NCBI RefSeq assembly: GCF_000016065.1
Contig: NC_009092.1
Span: forward strand, 620,001 to 684,000
Length of the DNA stretch: 64,000 bases
DNA from: Shewanella loihica PV-4
GTDB lineage: Bacteria > Pseudomonadota > Gammaproteobacteria > Enterobacterales > Shewanellaceae
Reading direction: 5' to 3'
The notes beneath the pieces are model-generated. The model ran no database searches, was not told the DNA's origin, and saw only the letters and a program-made list of their open reading frames with translations. The position numbers and the translations under genes are program-made. Positions 19,265 through 29,415 of the stretch are shown here, one piece after another. Within the stretch, counting starts at the first letter, position 1; every line of letters begins with the position of its first letter.

Positions 19265-21160
19265 ATGACCATACGTATTTTGCCTCCTCAACTGGCTAAC
19301 CAGATTGCCGCCGGGGAGGTGGTAGAGCGTCCTGCCTCTGTGATCAAGGAGTTAGTAGAGAACAGCCTGGATGCCGGTGCGACCCGGGTCGATATCGAAA
19401 TAGACAAGGGCGGCAGCAAGCTGATTAAGATCACCGACAACGGCTCAGGCATTCCCAAGGAGGAGCTGAGTCTGGCACTGTCCCGTCATGCCACCTCTAA
19501 GCTGGCCTCGTTAGACGACCTCGATGCCATCTTAAGCTTTGGCTTTCGCGGCGAGGCGCTGGCCAGTATCAGTTCGGTATCCCGCTTGACGTTAACCTCC
19601 CGCACCCAGGAGCAGAGCGAGGCCTGGCAGGCCTATGCCGAGGGCTCCGAGATGGCGGTTCGGGTGATCCCGGCGGCGCACCCTGTCGGTTCGACGGTGG
19701 AGGCGGCGGATCTCTTCTTCAATACCCCGGCCAGACGTCGATTCTTAAAGAGCGATAAGACAGAATTTACCCATATCGATGAGTGGCTTAAACGTATCGC
19801 TCTGGTGCGCAGCGAGATCCATTTTACCCTTAAGCACAACGGCAAGCAGGTGCGTAATTACCGCCCGGCCAAGACAGAGGCGCAGTATCTGCAGCGCCTG
19901 GCGCAGGTCAGCGGCAAGGCCTTCGCCGACAATGCCCTCAGGGTAGATTGTAACCATAATGGTCTTAGCCTCAGCGGCTACATTCAGTCGCCATTTAGCG
20001 AGATGGCGGTTGGCGATACTCAATATTTCTATGTAAACGGCCGCCTAGTGCGTGATCGCCTGGTCAATCATGCGGTGCGTCAGGCCTTTGCCCAGCAGCT
20101 GCAGGGGGAGCAGGTCGCCTTCGTGCTCATGCTGAACCTGGATCCCCATCAGGTGGATGTCAACGTGCATCCGGCCAAGCATGAGGTGCGCTTCCACGAG
20201 AGCCGATATGTGCATGACTTTATCCTGCAGGCGCTGGAATCGGCACTGCGTCAGTCGAGCGAGTTAGCCTTCGAGGCAGCACTCGACACTCAGGTAACTG
20301 ACCAGAATAGATCCGCCTCCTATATTCGTCCGCTACAGACTCAGCAAAGTGACACAGGCTCTAATCAGATTGCCCATGGCGATACCGAAGAAAACGCCTT
20401 ATGGCTTGCGAATGAACGCCCAGCCTATGGCGAGCGCGAAGCCAGTCGCCAAGCAGGTGGCCAGAGAGTGCAAGAGACCCAGATGAGCAGCTATGGTAGC
20501 GGCCAGTCTGGCGGGCGAGGGCGCAGCTATGCCAGTACCGAGCTTCCTAGCCAGGCGGCAGTCGATAGTTATGCCCAGTTGATGACCACGCCAGGCGTGT
20601 CGAGTCAGGCAAACCAAGCAGATGACAGCCATCTTCCGCCCATGCCTCAGGTGCTCGACGGTCAATATTGGCTCTTAGTCAGGGGTAGTGAGCTGGCGCT
20701 ATTGAGCCTTAGCTGTGCGGCGCGCGAAGTGACCCGCCGCGAGATTGAAGCCAAGCTGGATGCGGGGCTGATTGGTCAGCCGCTGTTGATGCCTGTGTCG
20801 GTCAAGGTGGATGAAGATTGGCAGCAAACCTTGGTCGAAAGAGAGCTTTTGGTTAGAAAATTGGGTTTAGAGCTAACTATTCGCCTCGGCCAGTTGATAA
20901 TTAAAAAAGTGCCCCCATATCTAAGGCAGAGTCAGCTGGCGAGCGTGATCCCTGAGTTTCTCCAGTGGATTCGCTTCGAAGAGCCGACAACGGAAGCCCT
21001 GGTTAACTGGTTGGTGAACCAGTCGGGTGAACAGTTTAATTCGGCGAGCCGACTCTGGGCCGGCCTCATGGGGTTACCCGAGTCGCAGCAGCAAGAAATT
21101 TTATCTTTGGCCAAGGTGATGCCTTGGCAAACATGGTTAGGTGAGCAAACGAGTGAATAG
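19265..21160 (+). CDS. mutL: DNA mismatch repair protein MutL
   Basis: 631 residues. MutL links MutS mismatch recognition to MutH and UvrD. GHKL ATPase motifs are all present: [28 protein letters not shown], and the transducer [14 protein letters not shown] poorly conserved Q/S/G-rich linker spans about 345-465. The C-terminal dimerisation domain follows and lacks the metal-binding DQHA-type endonuclease motif, as expected for a gammaproteobacterium relying on MutH. It is preceded by AAGGAGCCAAG 9 bp after the amiB stop. Confidence 0.96.
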   Translation: MTIRILPPQLANQIAAGEVVERPASVIKELVENSLDAGATRVDIEIDKGGSKLIKITDNGSGIPKEELSLALSRHATSKLASLDDLDAILSFGFRGEALASISSVSRLTLTSRTQEQSEAWQAYAEGSEMAVRVIPAAHPVGSTVEAADLFFNTPARRRFLKSDKTEFTHIDEWLKRIALVRSEIHFTLKHNGKQVRNYRPAKTEAQYLQRLAQVSGKAFADNALRVDCNHNGLSLSGYIQSPFSEMAVGDTQYFYVNGRLVRDRLVNHAVRQAFAQQLQGEQVAFVLMLNLDPHQVDVNVHPAKHEVRFHESRYVHDFILQALESALRQSSELAFEAALDTQVTDQNRSASYIRPLQTQQSDTGSNQIAHGDTEENALWLANERPAYGEREASRQAGGQRVQETQMSSYGSGQSGGRGRSYASTELPSQAAVDSYAQLMTTPGVSSQANQADDSHLPPMPQVLDGQYWLLVRGSELALLSLSCAAREVTRREIEAKLDAGLIGQPLLMPVSVKVDEDWQQTLVERELLVRKLGLELTIRLGQLIIKKVPPYLRQSQLASVIPEFLQWIRFEEPTTEALVNWLVNQSGEQFNSASRLWAGLMGLPESQQQEILSLAKVMPWQTWLGEQTSE

Positions 21161-22079
21161 CGAGAGTCAGCCGACAATTATCACCCTGATGGGGCCGACG
21201 GCGTCGGGTAAGACAGCGCTCGCGATGGCATTGGCCGAGCAGCATAACTGCGAGATCATCTCGGTCGACTCGGCGCTCATCTATCGGGACATGGATATTG
21301 GCAGCGCCAAACCGACCCAGGAAGAGCTAAGCCGCGCGCCGCACCGTTTGATCGATATTCGCGATCCCAGTGAGAGCTATTCGGCGGCGGATTTTCGCAG
21401 CGATGCTATTGCCAATATCGAAGCGATCCTCGCTGCGGGCAAGACGCCTCTGTTGGTGGGCGGTACCATGCTCTACTTTAAGGCGCTACTCGAAGGCCTG
21501 TCGCCATTGCCATCGGCAGATGAGGCGATTCGGGCCGAGATAGCCAAAGAGGTCGAAGCCAAAGGCTGGCAGGCGCTACATGACGAGCTGCGTCAGATTG
21601 ACCCTGTATCGGCTGATCGGATCCACCCTAACGATCCCCAGCGTCTGTCGCGGGCGATCGAGGTGTACCGGATTAGCGGCAAGAGTCTGACCGAGTTGAC
21701 CCAGGTGAAGGCCGAAGCCTTGCCCTATAAGGTGGTGCAATTTGGCATAGCGCCGAAAGATCGCAAAGTGCTACACCTTGCTATAGCAGAAAGATTCAAA
21801 TTGATGTTAAATCAAGGTTTCGTCGAAGAGGTGCAGCGGCTCAAGGCGCGAGCGGATCTGCATCTAGACCTACCTTCGATGAGATGTGTCGGATATCGCC
21901 AGGTGTGGCAGTATCTCGATGGGGAATATGACTATGATACTATGGTCGAAAAATCCATAGTTGCGACTAGGCAATTGGCCAAGCGTCAATTAACATGGTT
22001 GCGAGGATGGGCTGATCTAAATTGGCTGGAGAGTGGGGATGAATCTAATCTGGCGCGACTATTAGAGCATTGTCGCTAG
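21153..22079 (+). CDS. miaA: tRNA dimethylallyltransferase
   Basis: 308 residues from the GTG at 21153, chosen because AGGTGAG (21139-21145) sits 7 bases upstream; another GTG at 21141 would add four residues but has no ribosome binding site. MiaA adds the dimethylallyl group to A37 of tRNAs reading UNN codons. P-loop [11 protein letters not shown], then [29 protein letters not shown] and the tRNA-binding CVGYRQVW are all visible. It overlaps the end of mutL. hfq follows after 92 bp. Confidence 0.95.
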   Translation: MNSESQPTIITLMGPTASGKTALAMALAEQHNCEIISVDSALIYRDMDIGSAKPTQEELSRAPHRLIDIRDPSESYSAADFRSDAIANIEAILAAGKTPLLVGGTMLYFKALLEGLSPLPSADEAIRAEIAKEVEAKGWQALHDELRQIDPVSADRIHPNDPQRLSRAIEVYRISGKSLTELTQVKAEALPYKVVQFGIAPKDRKVLHLAIAERFKLMLNQGFVEEVQRLKARADLHLDLPSMRCVGYRQVWQYLDGEYDYDTMVEKSIVATRQLAKRQLTWLRGWADLNWLESGDESNLARLLEHCR

Positions 22080-22171
22080 CTAATTCATTCACTCTATATA
22101 ATACTAAAACCAAACCAGAAATTGATGCTGTATTAGGTTTTAATTAATTTTAATAAAAAGGAAATTACATA

Positions 22172-22450
22172 ATGGCAAAGGGGCAATCTTTACAAGACCC
22201 ATTTTTGAACGCATTACGACGTGAACGCGTTCCGGTATCTATCTACCTAGTTAACGGTATCAAGCTTCAGGGACAAGTTGAGTCATTCGATCAGTTTGTT
22301 ATTTTATTGAAGAACACTGTCAGCCAGATGGTTTATAAGCACGCTATCTCTACCGTGGTGCCTGCGCGTCCATTTAACGTGAGCAGCCATCACAATACGC
22401 CTAACCAGGCGGCGGGTTACAATGCATCACATGACGATAGCGCTGAGTAA
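22172..22450 (+). CDS. hfq: RNA chaperone Hfq
   Basis: 92 residues. The Sm fold is intact: proximal-face sequence [15 protein letters not shown], Sm1 [17 protein letters not shown] and the Sm2 [10 protein letters not shown] with the KH pair that binds sRNA U-tails. The rim arginine patch RRER is present. The C-terminal tail (about 25 residues, rich in N, H and S) is shorter than in E. coli and ends acidic (DDSAE). The ATG has AAAAGGAAA upstream. A promoter probably lies in the 92-bp gap after miaA. Confidence 0.98.
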   Translation: MAKGQSLQDPFLNALRRERVPVSIYLVNGIKLQGQVESFDQFVILLKNTVSQMVYKHAISTVVPARPFNVSSHHNTPNQAAGYNASHDDSAE

Positions 22451-22470
22451 TTTCCTGAGGAGTTCGATTT

Positions 22471-23769
22471 TTGTTTGAACGCTATGAGGCGGGAGAAGCT
22501 GCAGTACTTGTCCATATCGACTTTTCAGATGAAGACAGTAGGGAAGATATTACCGAACTTCGTTTATTGGTCGAATCGGCAGGCGCTGAAACCGTTGGCG
22601 TGATCACGGGAAGTCGTCGTTCTCCAGATAGAAAGTATTTTGTTGGTACAGGTAAAGCGGAAGAGTTGGCAGCCATGGTTGCCGCCACTGACGCCAATGT
22701 GGTGATTTTTAACCACGCCTTGAGTCCTGCACAAGAGCGTAATCTTGAGCTGATCTGTCAGTGTCGGGTCTTAGACCGTACGACGCTGATTTTGGATATT
22801 TTTGCTCAGCGCGCCAGGACCTATGAGGGTAAGTTGCAGGTGGAGCTAGCGCAATTGCGCCACATGTCGACGCGCCTGATTCGTGGTTGGACTCACCTTG
22901 AACGGCAAAAAGGTGGTATCGGCCTGCGGGGACCGGGTGAAACCCAGCTGGAAACCGACAGACGTCTGCTGCGTGGTCGCATTAAGACCATCAACAAGCG
23001 GCTGGAAAAGGTCGATAAACAGCGTGAACAGAGTCGCCGGGCGAGGCAGCGAAGCGAGCTCGCCACCGTGTCTTTGGTGGGTTACACCAATGCCGGTAAG
23101 TCGACCCTATTTAACGCCTTGACCGTCTCCGAGGTCTATGCCGCCGACCAGCTGTTTGCGACACTCGATCCGACCCTGCGTAAGTTAGACTTACAAGACG
23201 GTTCGGTCATTTTGGCCGATACGGTCGGTTTCATCAGACACCTTCCCCATGATCTCGTGGCGGCGTTTAAGGCCACCCTGCAGGAAACCCGCGAAGCGGA
23301 TCTTCTGCTGCATGTGGTCGACAGTGCTGATGAAAACATGGGCGACAATTTTGAACAGGTACAGCTGGTACTCAAAGAGATTGGCGCCGAAGAGATTCCA
23401 CAGTTGATCGTCTGTAACAAGATAGATCTGTTGGAAGATGTGGGACCTAAGATCGACTATGACGGCGATGGGGTCCCTATACGTGTTTGGGTTTCGGCCC
23501 AGCAGAGTCTAGGCTTGGATTTGCTCGAAAAGGCCATCAACCAGTTGGTTGGACGGGCCATATTGGAGCTTACCTTGCGAATTCCGGCGACGGCCGGGCA
23601 TTATCTTGGTCAGTTTTATCGACTGGATGTGATACAGCAGAAAGAGTATGACGATCTGGGGAACTGTATCTTGTCTGTTCGTTTGTTGGAGGCCGACTGG
23701 CACCGATTAGCGAAGCAGAGCCAAGGGGAGTTGGAAACCTTTATTGTTGAAACCGCAGCAATAGAGTAG
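22471..23769 (+). CDS. hflX: Ribosome-associated GTPase HflX
   Basis: 432 residues. Starts with TTG at 22471 after TGAGGAG (22455-22461), 20 bp downstream of hfq. HflX splits stalled or heat-damaged 70S ribosomes. The N-terminal nucleotide-binding subdomain, the coiled coil with Gly-rich GGIGLRGPGETQLETDRR, and a canonical G domain (GYTNAGKSTLFNAL, DTVGFI, CNKIDLL) are present. Confidence 0.95.
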   Translation: MFERYEAGEAAVLVHIDFSDEDSREDITELRLLVESAGAETVGVITGSRRSPDRKYFVGTGKAEELAAMVAATDANVVIFNHALSPAQERNLELICQCRVLDRTTLILDIFAQRARTYEGKLQVELAQLRHMSTRLIRGWTHLERQKGGIGLRGPGETQLETDRRLLRGRIKTINKRLEKVDKQREQSRRARQRSELATVSLVGYTNAGKSTLFNALTVSEVYAADQLFATLDPTLRKLDLQDGSVILADTVGFIRHLPHDLVAAFKATLQETREADLLLHVVDSADENMGDNFEQVQLVLKEIGAEEIPQLIVCNKIDLLEDVGPKIDYDGDGVPIRVWVSAQQSLGLDLLEKAINQLVGRAILELTLRIPATAGHYLGQFYRLDVIQQKEYDDLGNCILSVRLLEADWHRLAKQSQGELETFIVETAAIE

Positions 23770-23812
23770 TTTTTAGTAATCTCGTTTATTTCATACACCT
23801 ATGGAGTGCTAA

Positions 23813-24955
23813 ATGGCTTGGAACGAGCCCGGTAACAAGGGTCAAGACCCTTGGGGAAACAAGAACGGCAATGACAAGGGGCCGCCAGATCTCGACGAAG
23901 TATTTAAGAATATTTCGAAGCGTTTTGGGGGTAAAGGAAATGGCGCTGGCGGTGGATTCAGCGCGCTAGGTTTTATCATTGTATTAGGCATCGCCGTTGT
24001 CGTATGGGGCCTGTCAGGTTTCTATACGGTGAAAGAAGCCGAAAAGGGTGTGGCGCTACGCTTTGGCAAGTATATTGGCCAAGTGGAGCCGGGCCTACAG
24101 TGGAAGGCGACCTTCATCGATGAAGTCTTCCCAGTGAACGTGAGCAACGTTCGCTCAATTCCAGCCTCGGGCAGCATGCTCACCGCCGACGAGAACGTCG
24201 TCCTGGTGGAGCTGGATGTACAGTATATTGTGGTCGATGCCTATCGCTACCTGTTTAGCGCGGTCGATGCCAATTCGAGCCTACGTGAGGCTACCGATAG
24301 CGCGCTGCGTTATGTGGTGGGCCACAACAAGATGGACGATATCCTGACCACAGGTCGTGATCAGATCCGTCGTGACACCTGGGAAGAGGTCGAGCGCATC
24401 ATCAAGCCTTATAACCTGGGCATAGAGATCCGCGACGTGAACTTCTTGCCGGCCCGTCCGCCGGAAGAGGTGAAAGACGCCTTTGATGACGCTATCGCCG
24501 CACAGGAAGATGAGCAACGTTTCATTCGTGAAGCCGAAGCCTATTCTCGTGAAGTCGAGCCTAAGGCTCGCGGTACGGTGCAGCGCATGGAGCAGCAGGC
24601 GAACGCCTATAAAGAGCGTGAGATCCTAGAGGCTCGCGGTAAGGTGGCTCGCTTCGAGAAGCTGTTGCCTGAATATAAGGCGGCGCCGGAAGTGACGCGT
24701 GCTCGTCTCTACATAGATGCCATGTCTAATGTCCTCTCGGGTACCAACAAGGTGCTGGTGGATTCGAAGGCGGGCAACAACATGATGTATCTGCCACTGG
24801 ATAAGTTAATGGAGCAGCGTCCACAGACCAAGACCAGCAAGCCTGTCGAGGCAGACTCGGTCAATGACTCAGTTAACAGCATAGTAAATAGTGTTGGCAT
24901 GCCGTTAGATGGAAGGCCTTCTCGTAGCGACCGCACTCGCCAGGGGAGAAACTAA
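23813..24955 (+). CDS. hflK: FtsH protease regulator HflK
   Basis: 380 residues. Gly/Asn-rich cytoplasmic N-terminus (residues 1-45), a single membrane span (about 47-68), then the SPFH/band-7 domain facing the periplasm with the helical region rich in E and A (REAEAYSREVEPKARG). With HflC it forms the large cage around FtsH that limits degradation of membrane proteins. The ATG has TGGAGTGC upstream. hflC follows after 2 bp. Confidence 0.95.
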   Translation: MAWNEPGNKGQDPWGNKNGNDKGPPDLDEVFKNISKRFGGKGNGAGGGFSALGFIIVLGIAVVVWGLSGFYTVKEAEKGVALRFGKYIGQVEPGLQWKATFIDEVFPVNVSNVRSIPASGSMLTADENVVLVELDVQYIVVDAYRYLFSAVDANSSLREATDSALRYVVGHNKMDDILTTGRDQIRRDTWEEVERIIKPYNLGIEIRDVNFLPARPPEEVKDAFDDAIAAQEDEQRFIREAEAYSREVEPKARGTVQRMEQQANAYKEREILEARGKVARFEKLLPEYKAAPEVTRARLYIDAMSNVLSGTNKVLVDSKAGNNMMYLPLDKLMEQRPQTKTSKPVEADSVNDSVNSIVNSVGMPLDGRPSRSDRTRQGRN

Positions 24956-24957
24956 TC

Positions 24958-25836
24958 ATGGGTAGATTATCTGTTATTATTGCGGCCATCTTAGTCGCTA
25001 TGGGTCTATCGTCCCTGATGGTGGTCAACGAGGGTGAACGCGCTATCGTGTCGCGCTTTGGTAAGATCATCAAAGATGAGGGGGTAACCCGCATCTATAA
25101 GCCGGGTCTGCATATCAAGCTGCCGGTGATCGATAAGATCAAGTATCTCGACTCTCGCATCCAGACCATGGATGGCGCGGCGGATCGTTTCGTCACCTCA
25201 GAGAAGAAAGACTTGATGGTCGACTCTTACGTGAAGTGGCGCATCAAAGATCACGAGAAGTACTATCTCGCGACCAATGGTGGTAATAAGGTTCAGGCGG
25301 AGTCTCTGCTTCAGCGTAAGATCAACAACGACCTGCGTACCGAGTTTGGTCGTCGTACCATTAAGGATATCGTCTCTGGTAGCCGCGATGAGCTGCAGCA
25401 AGATGCGCTTCGAAATGCCTCTGATAGCGCCCAGGATCTGGGTATCGAGGTGGTCGACGTGCGTGTTAAGCAGATCAACCTGCCTGCCAACGTGAGCTCT
25501 AGCATCTACCAGCGTATGCGCGCCGAGCGTACCGCTGTGGCGAAAGAGCACCGCGCTCAGGGTAAGGAGCAGTCTGAGATCATTCGTGCCAAGACAGACG
25601 CCAGCGTGACCATTCAGATCGCAGAAGCCGAACGTAAGGCGTTGCAGGTGCGTGGTGAGGGGGATGCCATCGCAGCTAAGATCTACGCCGATGCTTATAA
25701 GAAGGACCCTGAGTTCTTCTCTTTCCTGCGTAGTCTTGAGGCTTATCAGGCGAGTTTCGGTAACGGTTCTAACGTTATGGTGCTCGAGCCGGAAGGTGAT
25801 TTCTTCAAGTATATGAAGAGCGCCGACGCGAAATAG
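24958..25836 (+). CDS. hflC: FtsH protease regulator HflC
   Basis: 292 residues. N-terminal membrane anchor (LSVIIAAILVAMGLSSLMVV) and an SPFH domain (VNEGERAIVSRFGK to the AEAERKALQVRGEGDA helix). Partner of HflK in the FtsH regulatory cage. It starts 2 bp after hflK (GGGAGAAACTAATC precedes the ATG) and ends the cluster; a terminator follows. Confidence 0.95.
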   Translation: MGRLSVIIAAILVAMGLSSLMVVNEGERAIVSRFGKIIKDEGVTRIYKPGLHIKLPVIDKIKYLDSRIQTMDGAADRFVTSEKKDLMVDSYVKWRIKDHEKYYLATNGGNKVQAESLLQRKINNDLRTEFGRRTIKDIVSGSRDELQQDALRNASDSAQDLGIEVVDVRVKQINLPANVSSSIYQRMRAERTAVAKEHRAQGKEQSEIIRAKTDASVTIQIAEAERKALQVRGEGDAIAAKIYADAYKKDPEFFSFLRSLEAYQASFGNGSNVMVLEPEGDFFKYMKSADAK

Positions 25837-25860
25837 TTCTCATTGAGGATTATTGAGATT

Positions 25861-25887
25861 AAAGCCCGACGAGTTCGGGCTTTTTTA
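25861..25887 (+). terminator. Intrinsic terminator after hflC
   Basis: AAAGCCCGA-cgag-TTCGGGCTTTTTTA, stem with T-tract, 25 bp after the hflC stop. Ends the nnr-hflC series. Confidence 0.92.
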
Positions 25888-26064
25888 TCGCTTATTTCTG
25901 CAAGTTACTAATTTAGTTTTGATTGTTATTCTCGTTTACCATTTTATCAGGTAAAATCCTGACAGTTTTATCCCGCTCTTGCTGCACATTTTCTTCTAGA
26001 ATGAGCAATTTCCTAACATAGTTAACTTTGTGCTTTGTTTTACTATGATCTGCTTCTAATTTTT

Positions 26065-26120
26065 GGCTATAATGAGCCCCGCCTCAAATTTGATTTTTGC
26101 GCTTTGGGGTAAAACCCCAA
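26065..26120 (+). promoter_or_regulatory. petABC extended -10 promoter and leader hairpin
   Basis: Extended -10 TGGCTATAAT-like (TATAAT at 26068-26073); the -35 is poor. About 30 bp downstream, TTGGGGT-aaa-ACCCCAA (26104-26120) forms a perfect hairpin in the 5' leader, about 50 bases before the petA ATG. The rest of 25888-26170 is AT-rich with nothing else recognised. Confidence 0.5.
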
Positions 26121-26170
26121 TTTCAAAAATTTTTAAAACAAAAATTCCAACACTCTCTGGAGATAAGTGG

Positions 26171-26761
26171 ATGAGCAATGCGCCAGTCGATACCGGACGT
26201 CGCAGATTCCTGACCGCAGCAACCGCCGTAGTGGGTGGTGCTGGTGCCGTCGCTGTAGCGGTTCCTTTTATAAAGTCGTGGAATCCGAGTGCCAAAGCGA
26301 AAGCTGCAGGTGCGCCGGTAGAAGTAAATATTAGTAAGTTAGAGCCGGGTCAGCTGATCCGTGTTGAATGGCGTGGAAAGCCTGTATGGGTTGTCCGCCG
26401 CACTGAAGAGATCTTAAAGGGTCTTGCTACTCACGATGATAAGTTGCGCGATCCAGCGTCTAACGAAGAGCAACAACCTGCCTACGCGCAGAACGCCGTT
26501 CGCTCAATCAAGCCTGAGTACTTTATTGCCGTTGGTCTATGTACGCACTTAGGTTGTTCTCCAACGTATCTGCCTGATACATTCGGTGAACAGGTTGAAG
26601 GCGTCGCTTCTGGTTTCTTCTGCCCATGTCATGGCTCTAAGTTTGATATGGCTGGTCGTGTATTCCAGGGTGTTCCAGCGCCGTTGAACCTAGTTGTTCC
26701 ACCTCATCAATACATTGATGACGGCAACGTGATCATCGGTGTCGACCAGGGGGCTGCATAA
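26171..26761 (+). CDS. petA: Ubiquinol-cytochrome c reductase iron-sulfur (Rieske) subunit
   Basis: 196 residues from the ATG at 26171, just after GGAGATAAGTGG. The N-terminus has a Tat-like twin-arginine signal anchor (RRRFLTAATAVVGGAGAVAVAV). The Rieske cluster boxes CTHLGC and CPCHGS supply the two Cys and two His ligands of the [2Fe-2S] centre. It accepts an electron from ubiquinol and passes it to cytochrome c1. It overlaps petB by one base (TAATG). Confidence 0.96.
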   Translation: MSNAPVDTGRRRFLTAATAVVGGAGAVAVAVPFIKSWNPSAKAKAAGAPVEVNISKLEPGQLIRVEWRGKPVWVVRRTEEILKGLATHDDKLRDPASNEEQQPAYAQNAVRSIKPEYFIAVGLCTHLGCSPTYLPDTFGEQVEGVASGFFCPCHGSKFDMAGRVFQGVPAPLNLVVPPHQYIDDGNVIIGVDQGAA

Positions 26762-27975
26762 TGGTTAAGAATATTATCGATTGGATTGATGCGCGCATCC
26801 CTATGACGGCGACCTACAACCGTCACGTAGGTCAATATGCGACGCCGACCAACTTCAACTTCTGGTACTTCTTTGGCTCGCTAGCCATGCTAGTACTGGT
26901 TAACCAGCTGCTGACCGGTATCTGGTTGACCATGAACTATGTACCAACCGCAGAAGGTGCCTTCGCCTCTATCGAATACATCATGCGTGATGTCGAGTAC
27001 GGCTGGTTGCTGCGTTACATGCACTCAACCGGTGCATCGGCCTTCTTCGTGGTGGTTTATCTGCACATGTTCCGTGGTCTGATCTACGGTTCTTATCAGA
27101 AGCCTCGTGAGCTGCTGTGGCTGTTCGGTATGTTGATCTTCCTCGTACTGATGGCTGAAGCTTTCATGGGTTACCTGCTTCCTTGGGGACAGATGTCTTA
27201 CTGGGGCGCACAGGTAATTATCTCTCTGTTTGGTGCTATCCCTGTTATCGGTGACGACCTGACACTATGGATTCGTGGTGACTTCGTTGTTTCTGGTGCG
27301 ACACTGAACCGCTTCTTCGCGCTACACGTTATCGCGCTGCCATTGGTGCTTGTGGTACTGGTGTTCCTACACCTGATCGCTCTGCACGAAGTGGGTTCTA
27401 ACAACCCAGACGGTATCGAGATCAAGAAGAACAAAGATGAGAATGGCTGGCCGAAAGACGGTATCCCATTCCACCCTTACTACACAGTAAAAGATATCAT
27501 GGGTGTCGCTGGCTTCCTGATCGTCTTCTGCTACGTATTGTTCTTCATGCCTGAAGGCGGTGGATACTTCCTCGAGAAGCCAAACTTTGAAGCGGCTAAC
27601 CCGATGAAGACACCTGAGCACATTGCGCCAGTTTGGTACTTCACACCATTCTACGCCATCCTACGTGCGATTCCTGACAAGCTGTTAGGGGTTGTGGGTA
27701 TGGGTCTAGCGATTGCCGTACTCTTCGTTCTACCTTGGTTAGATCGTTGTAAGGTTAAGTCAATCCGCTACCGTAGCATGATTCATAAGCTGAACATTGG
27801 TCAGTTTGCCGTATCTTTCGTTATCTTAGGCTACCTGGGTGCCGTACCTGCGACGCCAACGCTGACAATCGCTGCGCGCGTCTTCACTCTGACATACTTC
27901 GGTTTCTTCTTAGCGCTGTGGTTATACAGTAAGAATGAGAAAACTAAGCCTGTACCAGAGAGGTTGACCCACTAA
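26761..27975 (+). CDS. petB: Cytochrome b subunit of the bc1 complex
   Basis: 404 residues with about nine membrane spans. A full-length cytochrome b: paired heme histidines in helix B (YMHSTGASAFFVVVYLH) and helix D (FALHVIALPLVLVVLVFLH), the Qo-site PEWY-type motif here PVWY (HIAPVWYFTPFYAILRAIP), and the C-terminal half fused, not split as in chloroplast b6f. Translation is coupled at both ends (TAATG with petA and again with petC). Confidence 0.97.
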   Translation: MVKNIIDWIDARIPMTATYNRHVGQYATPTNFNFWYFFGSLAMLVLVNQLLTGIWLTMNYVPTAEGAFASIEYIMRDVEYGWLLRYMHSTGASAFFVVVYLHMFRGLIYGSYQKPRELLWLFGMLIFLVLMAEAFMGYLLPWGQMSYWGAQVIISLFGAIPVIGDDLTLWIRGDFVVSGATLNRFFALHVIALPLVLVVLVFLHLIALHEVGSNNPDGIEIKKNKDENGWPKDGIPFHPYYTVKDIMGVAGFLIVFCYVLFFMPEGGGYFLEKPNFEAANPMKTPEHIAPVWYFTPFYAILRAIPDKLLGVVGMGLAIAVLFVLPWLDRCKVKSIRYRSMIHKLNIGQFAVSFVILGYLGAVPATPTLTIAARVFTLTYFGFFLALWLYSKNEKTKPVPERLTH

Positions 27976-28676
27976 TGAAAAAATTACTGATTGCATTAGT
28001 TACATTAGTACCATCTCTTGCGTTTGCTGCAGGTGGTGCCCATGTTCATCTAGAAAGTGCTAACGTCGACCTGAAAGACAAAGAGTCACTGCAACGTGGT
28101 CTGGATACTTTCCAGCACTACTGCTCAGGCTGTCACAGCACTCAGTACCAGCGTTACAACCGTGTAGCAGAAGACCTGGGTATCTCAGTTGACGATATGC
28201 GTAACAAGTATATGCTCAACGGCGATGCCAAAGTCGGCGACCTGATGGAAAATGCTATTCCTGAAGTCGACGCGGCGAAATGGTTCGGTGCAGCGCCACC
28301 GGATCTGACTCTGGTTGCACGTGTACGTGGCGAAGATTGGATCTACACCTACCTGAAGAGTTTCTACAAAGATGAGACTCGTCCATTTGGTGTAAACAAC
28401 ACTGTCTTCCCGTCAGTGGCTATGCCGCACGTACTGCAAGAGCTGCAAGGTCTGCAGGTTAAGCAAGAAGACGGTAGCTTCGTTGCTACTGGTGGAAAGC
28501 TGACTGCTGAAGAATATGATCAAGTCGTTCGTGACATCACAGGCTTCCTGGTTTACTCAGGCGAGCCGGTAAAACTTGAGCGTGAAAGCTTAGGTTGGTG
28601 GGTAATGGGCTTCCTGTTTATTTTCTTTATTGTGGCCTACCTCTTGAAGAAAGAGTACTGGAAAGATGTACACTAA
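27975..28676 (+). CDS. petC: Cytochrome c1
   Basis: 233 residues. Signal peptide (LLIALVTLVPSLAFAAG), one covalent heme site CSGCH at about residue 51 followed by STQYQRYNRV, the axial methionine region (FPSVAMPHVLQ), and a C-terminal membrane anchor (WWVMGFLFIFFIVAYLLKKEYW region). Electron carrier from the Rieske centre to soluble cytochromes. Last gene of petABC. Confidence 0.96.
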   Translation: MKKLLIALVTLVPSLAFAAGGAHVHLESANVDLKDKESLQRGLDTFQHYCSGCHSTQYQRYNRVAEDLGISVDDMRNKYMLNGDAKVGDLMENAIPEVDAAKWFGAAPPDLTLVARVRGEDWIYTYLKSFYKDETRPFGVNNTVFPSVAMPHVLQELQGLQVKQEDGSFVATGGKLTAEEYDQVVRDITGFLVYSGEPVKLERESLGWWVMGFLFIFFIVAYLLKKEYWKDVH

Positions 28677-28714
28677 CCCCCAATAGAGGTTAGAATATAT
28701 TATCCGCATATTAT

Positions 28715-28745
28715 AAACGGGGGGCTTTGCCCCTCGTTTGTTTTT
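28715..28745 (+). terminator. Intrinsic terminator after petC
   Basis: AAACGGGGGGC-ttt-GCCCCTCGTTT followed by GTTTTTG. GC-rich stem with one mismatch and a T-rich tail. Confidence 0.85.
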
Positions 28746-28784
28746 GCTTTTTTAGCTTTCATATTTAAATCTTGGAGGGTATCA

Positions 28785-29414
28785 ATGGCTGTTGCTGCCA
28801 ATAAACGCTCAATCATGACCCTGTTTTCAGGCGCCGACGATCTCTATAGCCATCAAGTCCGTATCGTCTTGGCGGAAAAGGGAGTGACTGTCGATGTTCT
28901 GCAGGTGGATCCTAGCGATATGCCTGAAGATCTTATTGAGCTAAACCCATACAACACAGTGCCAACTTTGGTTGACCGTGAGTTGGTGCTATATAACTCA
29001 CGCATCATAATGGAATATCTGGATGAGCGTTTCCCGCATCCACCTTTGATGCCTGTCTACCCGGTTTCCCGTGGCCAGACGCGTCTGATGATGCACCGTA
29101 TCGAAAACGACTGGTATAGCCTAGTCGATCGCATCCGTAAGGGTGATCGTGCCGATGAGGCGCGTAAAGAGCTTCAGGAGAGCCTGACCTCTATTGCCCC
29201 TATCTTTAACGAGATGCCTTACTTCATGGCCGAAGAGTTTGGTCTGGCCGACTGTTACCTGGGCCCACTGTTGTGGCGTCTGCCAGTACTGGGCATCGAG
29301 CTGGACAGCCGTACCGCCAAGGAAGTTAAAGCCTACATGACACGTCTATTTGACCGTGACTCATTCAAGGCGTCTTTGACCGAGGCTGAGCGCGAAATGC
29401 GCATGGGTATCTAA
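28785..29414 (+). CDS. sspA: Stringent starvation protein A
   Basis: 209 residues with a glutathione-transferase fold (N-terminal thioredoxin-like part TLFSGADDLYSHQVRIVLAEKG, C-terminal helical part). SspA binds RNA polymerase sigma-70 and is needed for stationary-phase and acid-stress gene expression in E. coli. The PHP surface region (FPHPPLMPV) that contacts polymerase is present. Good ribosome binding site (TTGGAGGG). sspB starts 1 bp after its stop. Confidence 0.95.
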   Translation: MAVAANKRSIMTLFSGADDLYSHQVRIVLAEKGVTVDVLQVDPSDMPEDLIELNPYNTVPTLVDRELVLYNSRIIMEYLDERFPHPPLMPVYPVSRGQTRLMMHRIENDWYSLVDRIRKGDRADEARKELQESLTSIAPIFNEMPYFMAEEFGLADCYLGPLLWRLPVLGIELDSRTAKEVKAYMTRLFDRDSFKASLTEAEREMRMGI

Positions 29415-29415
29415 G

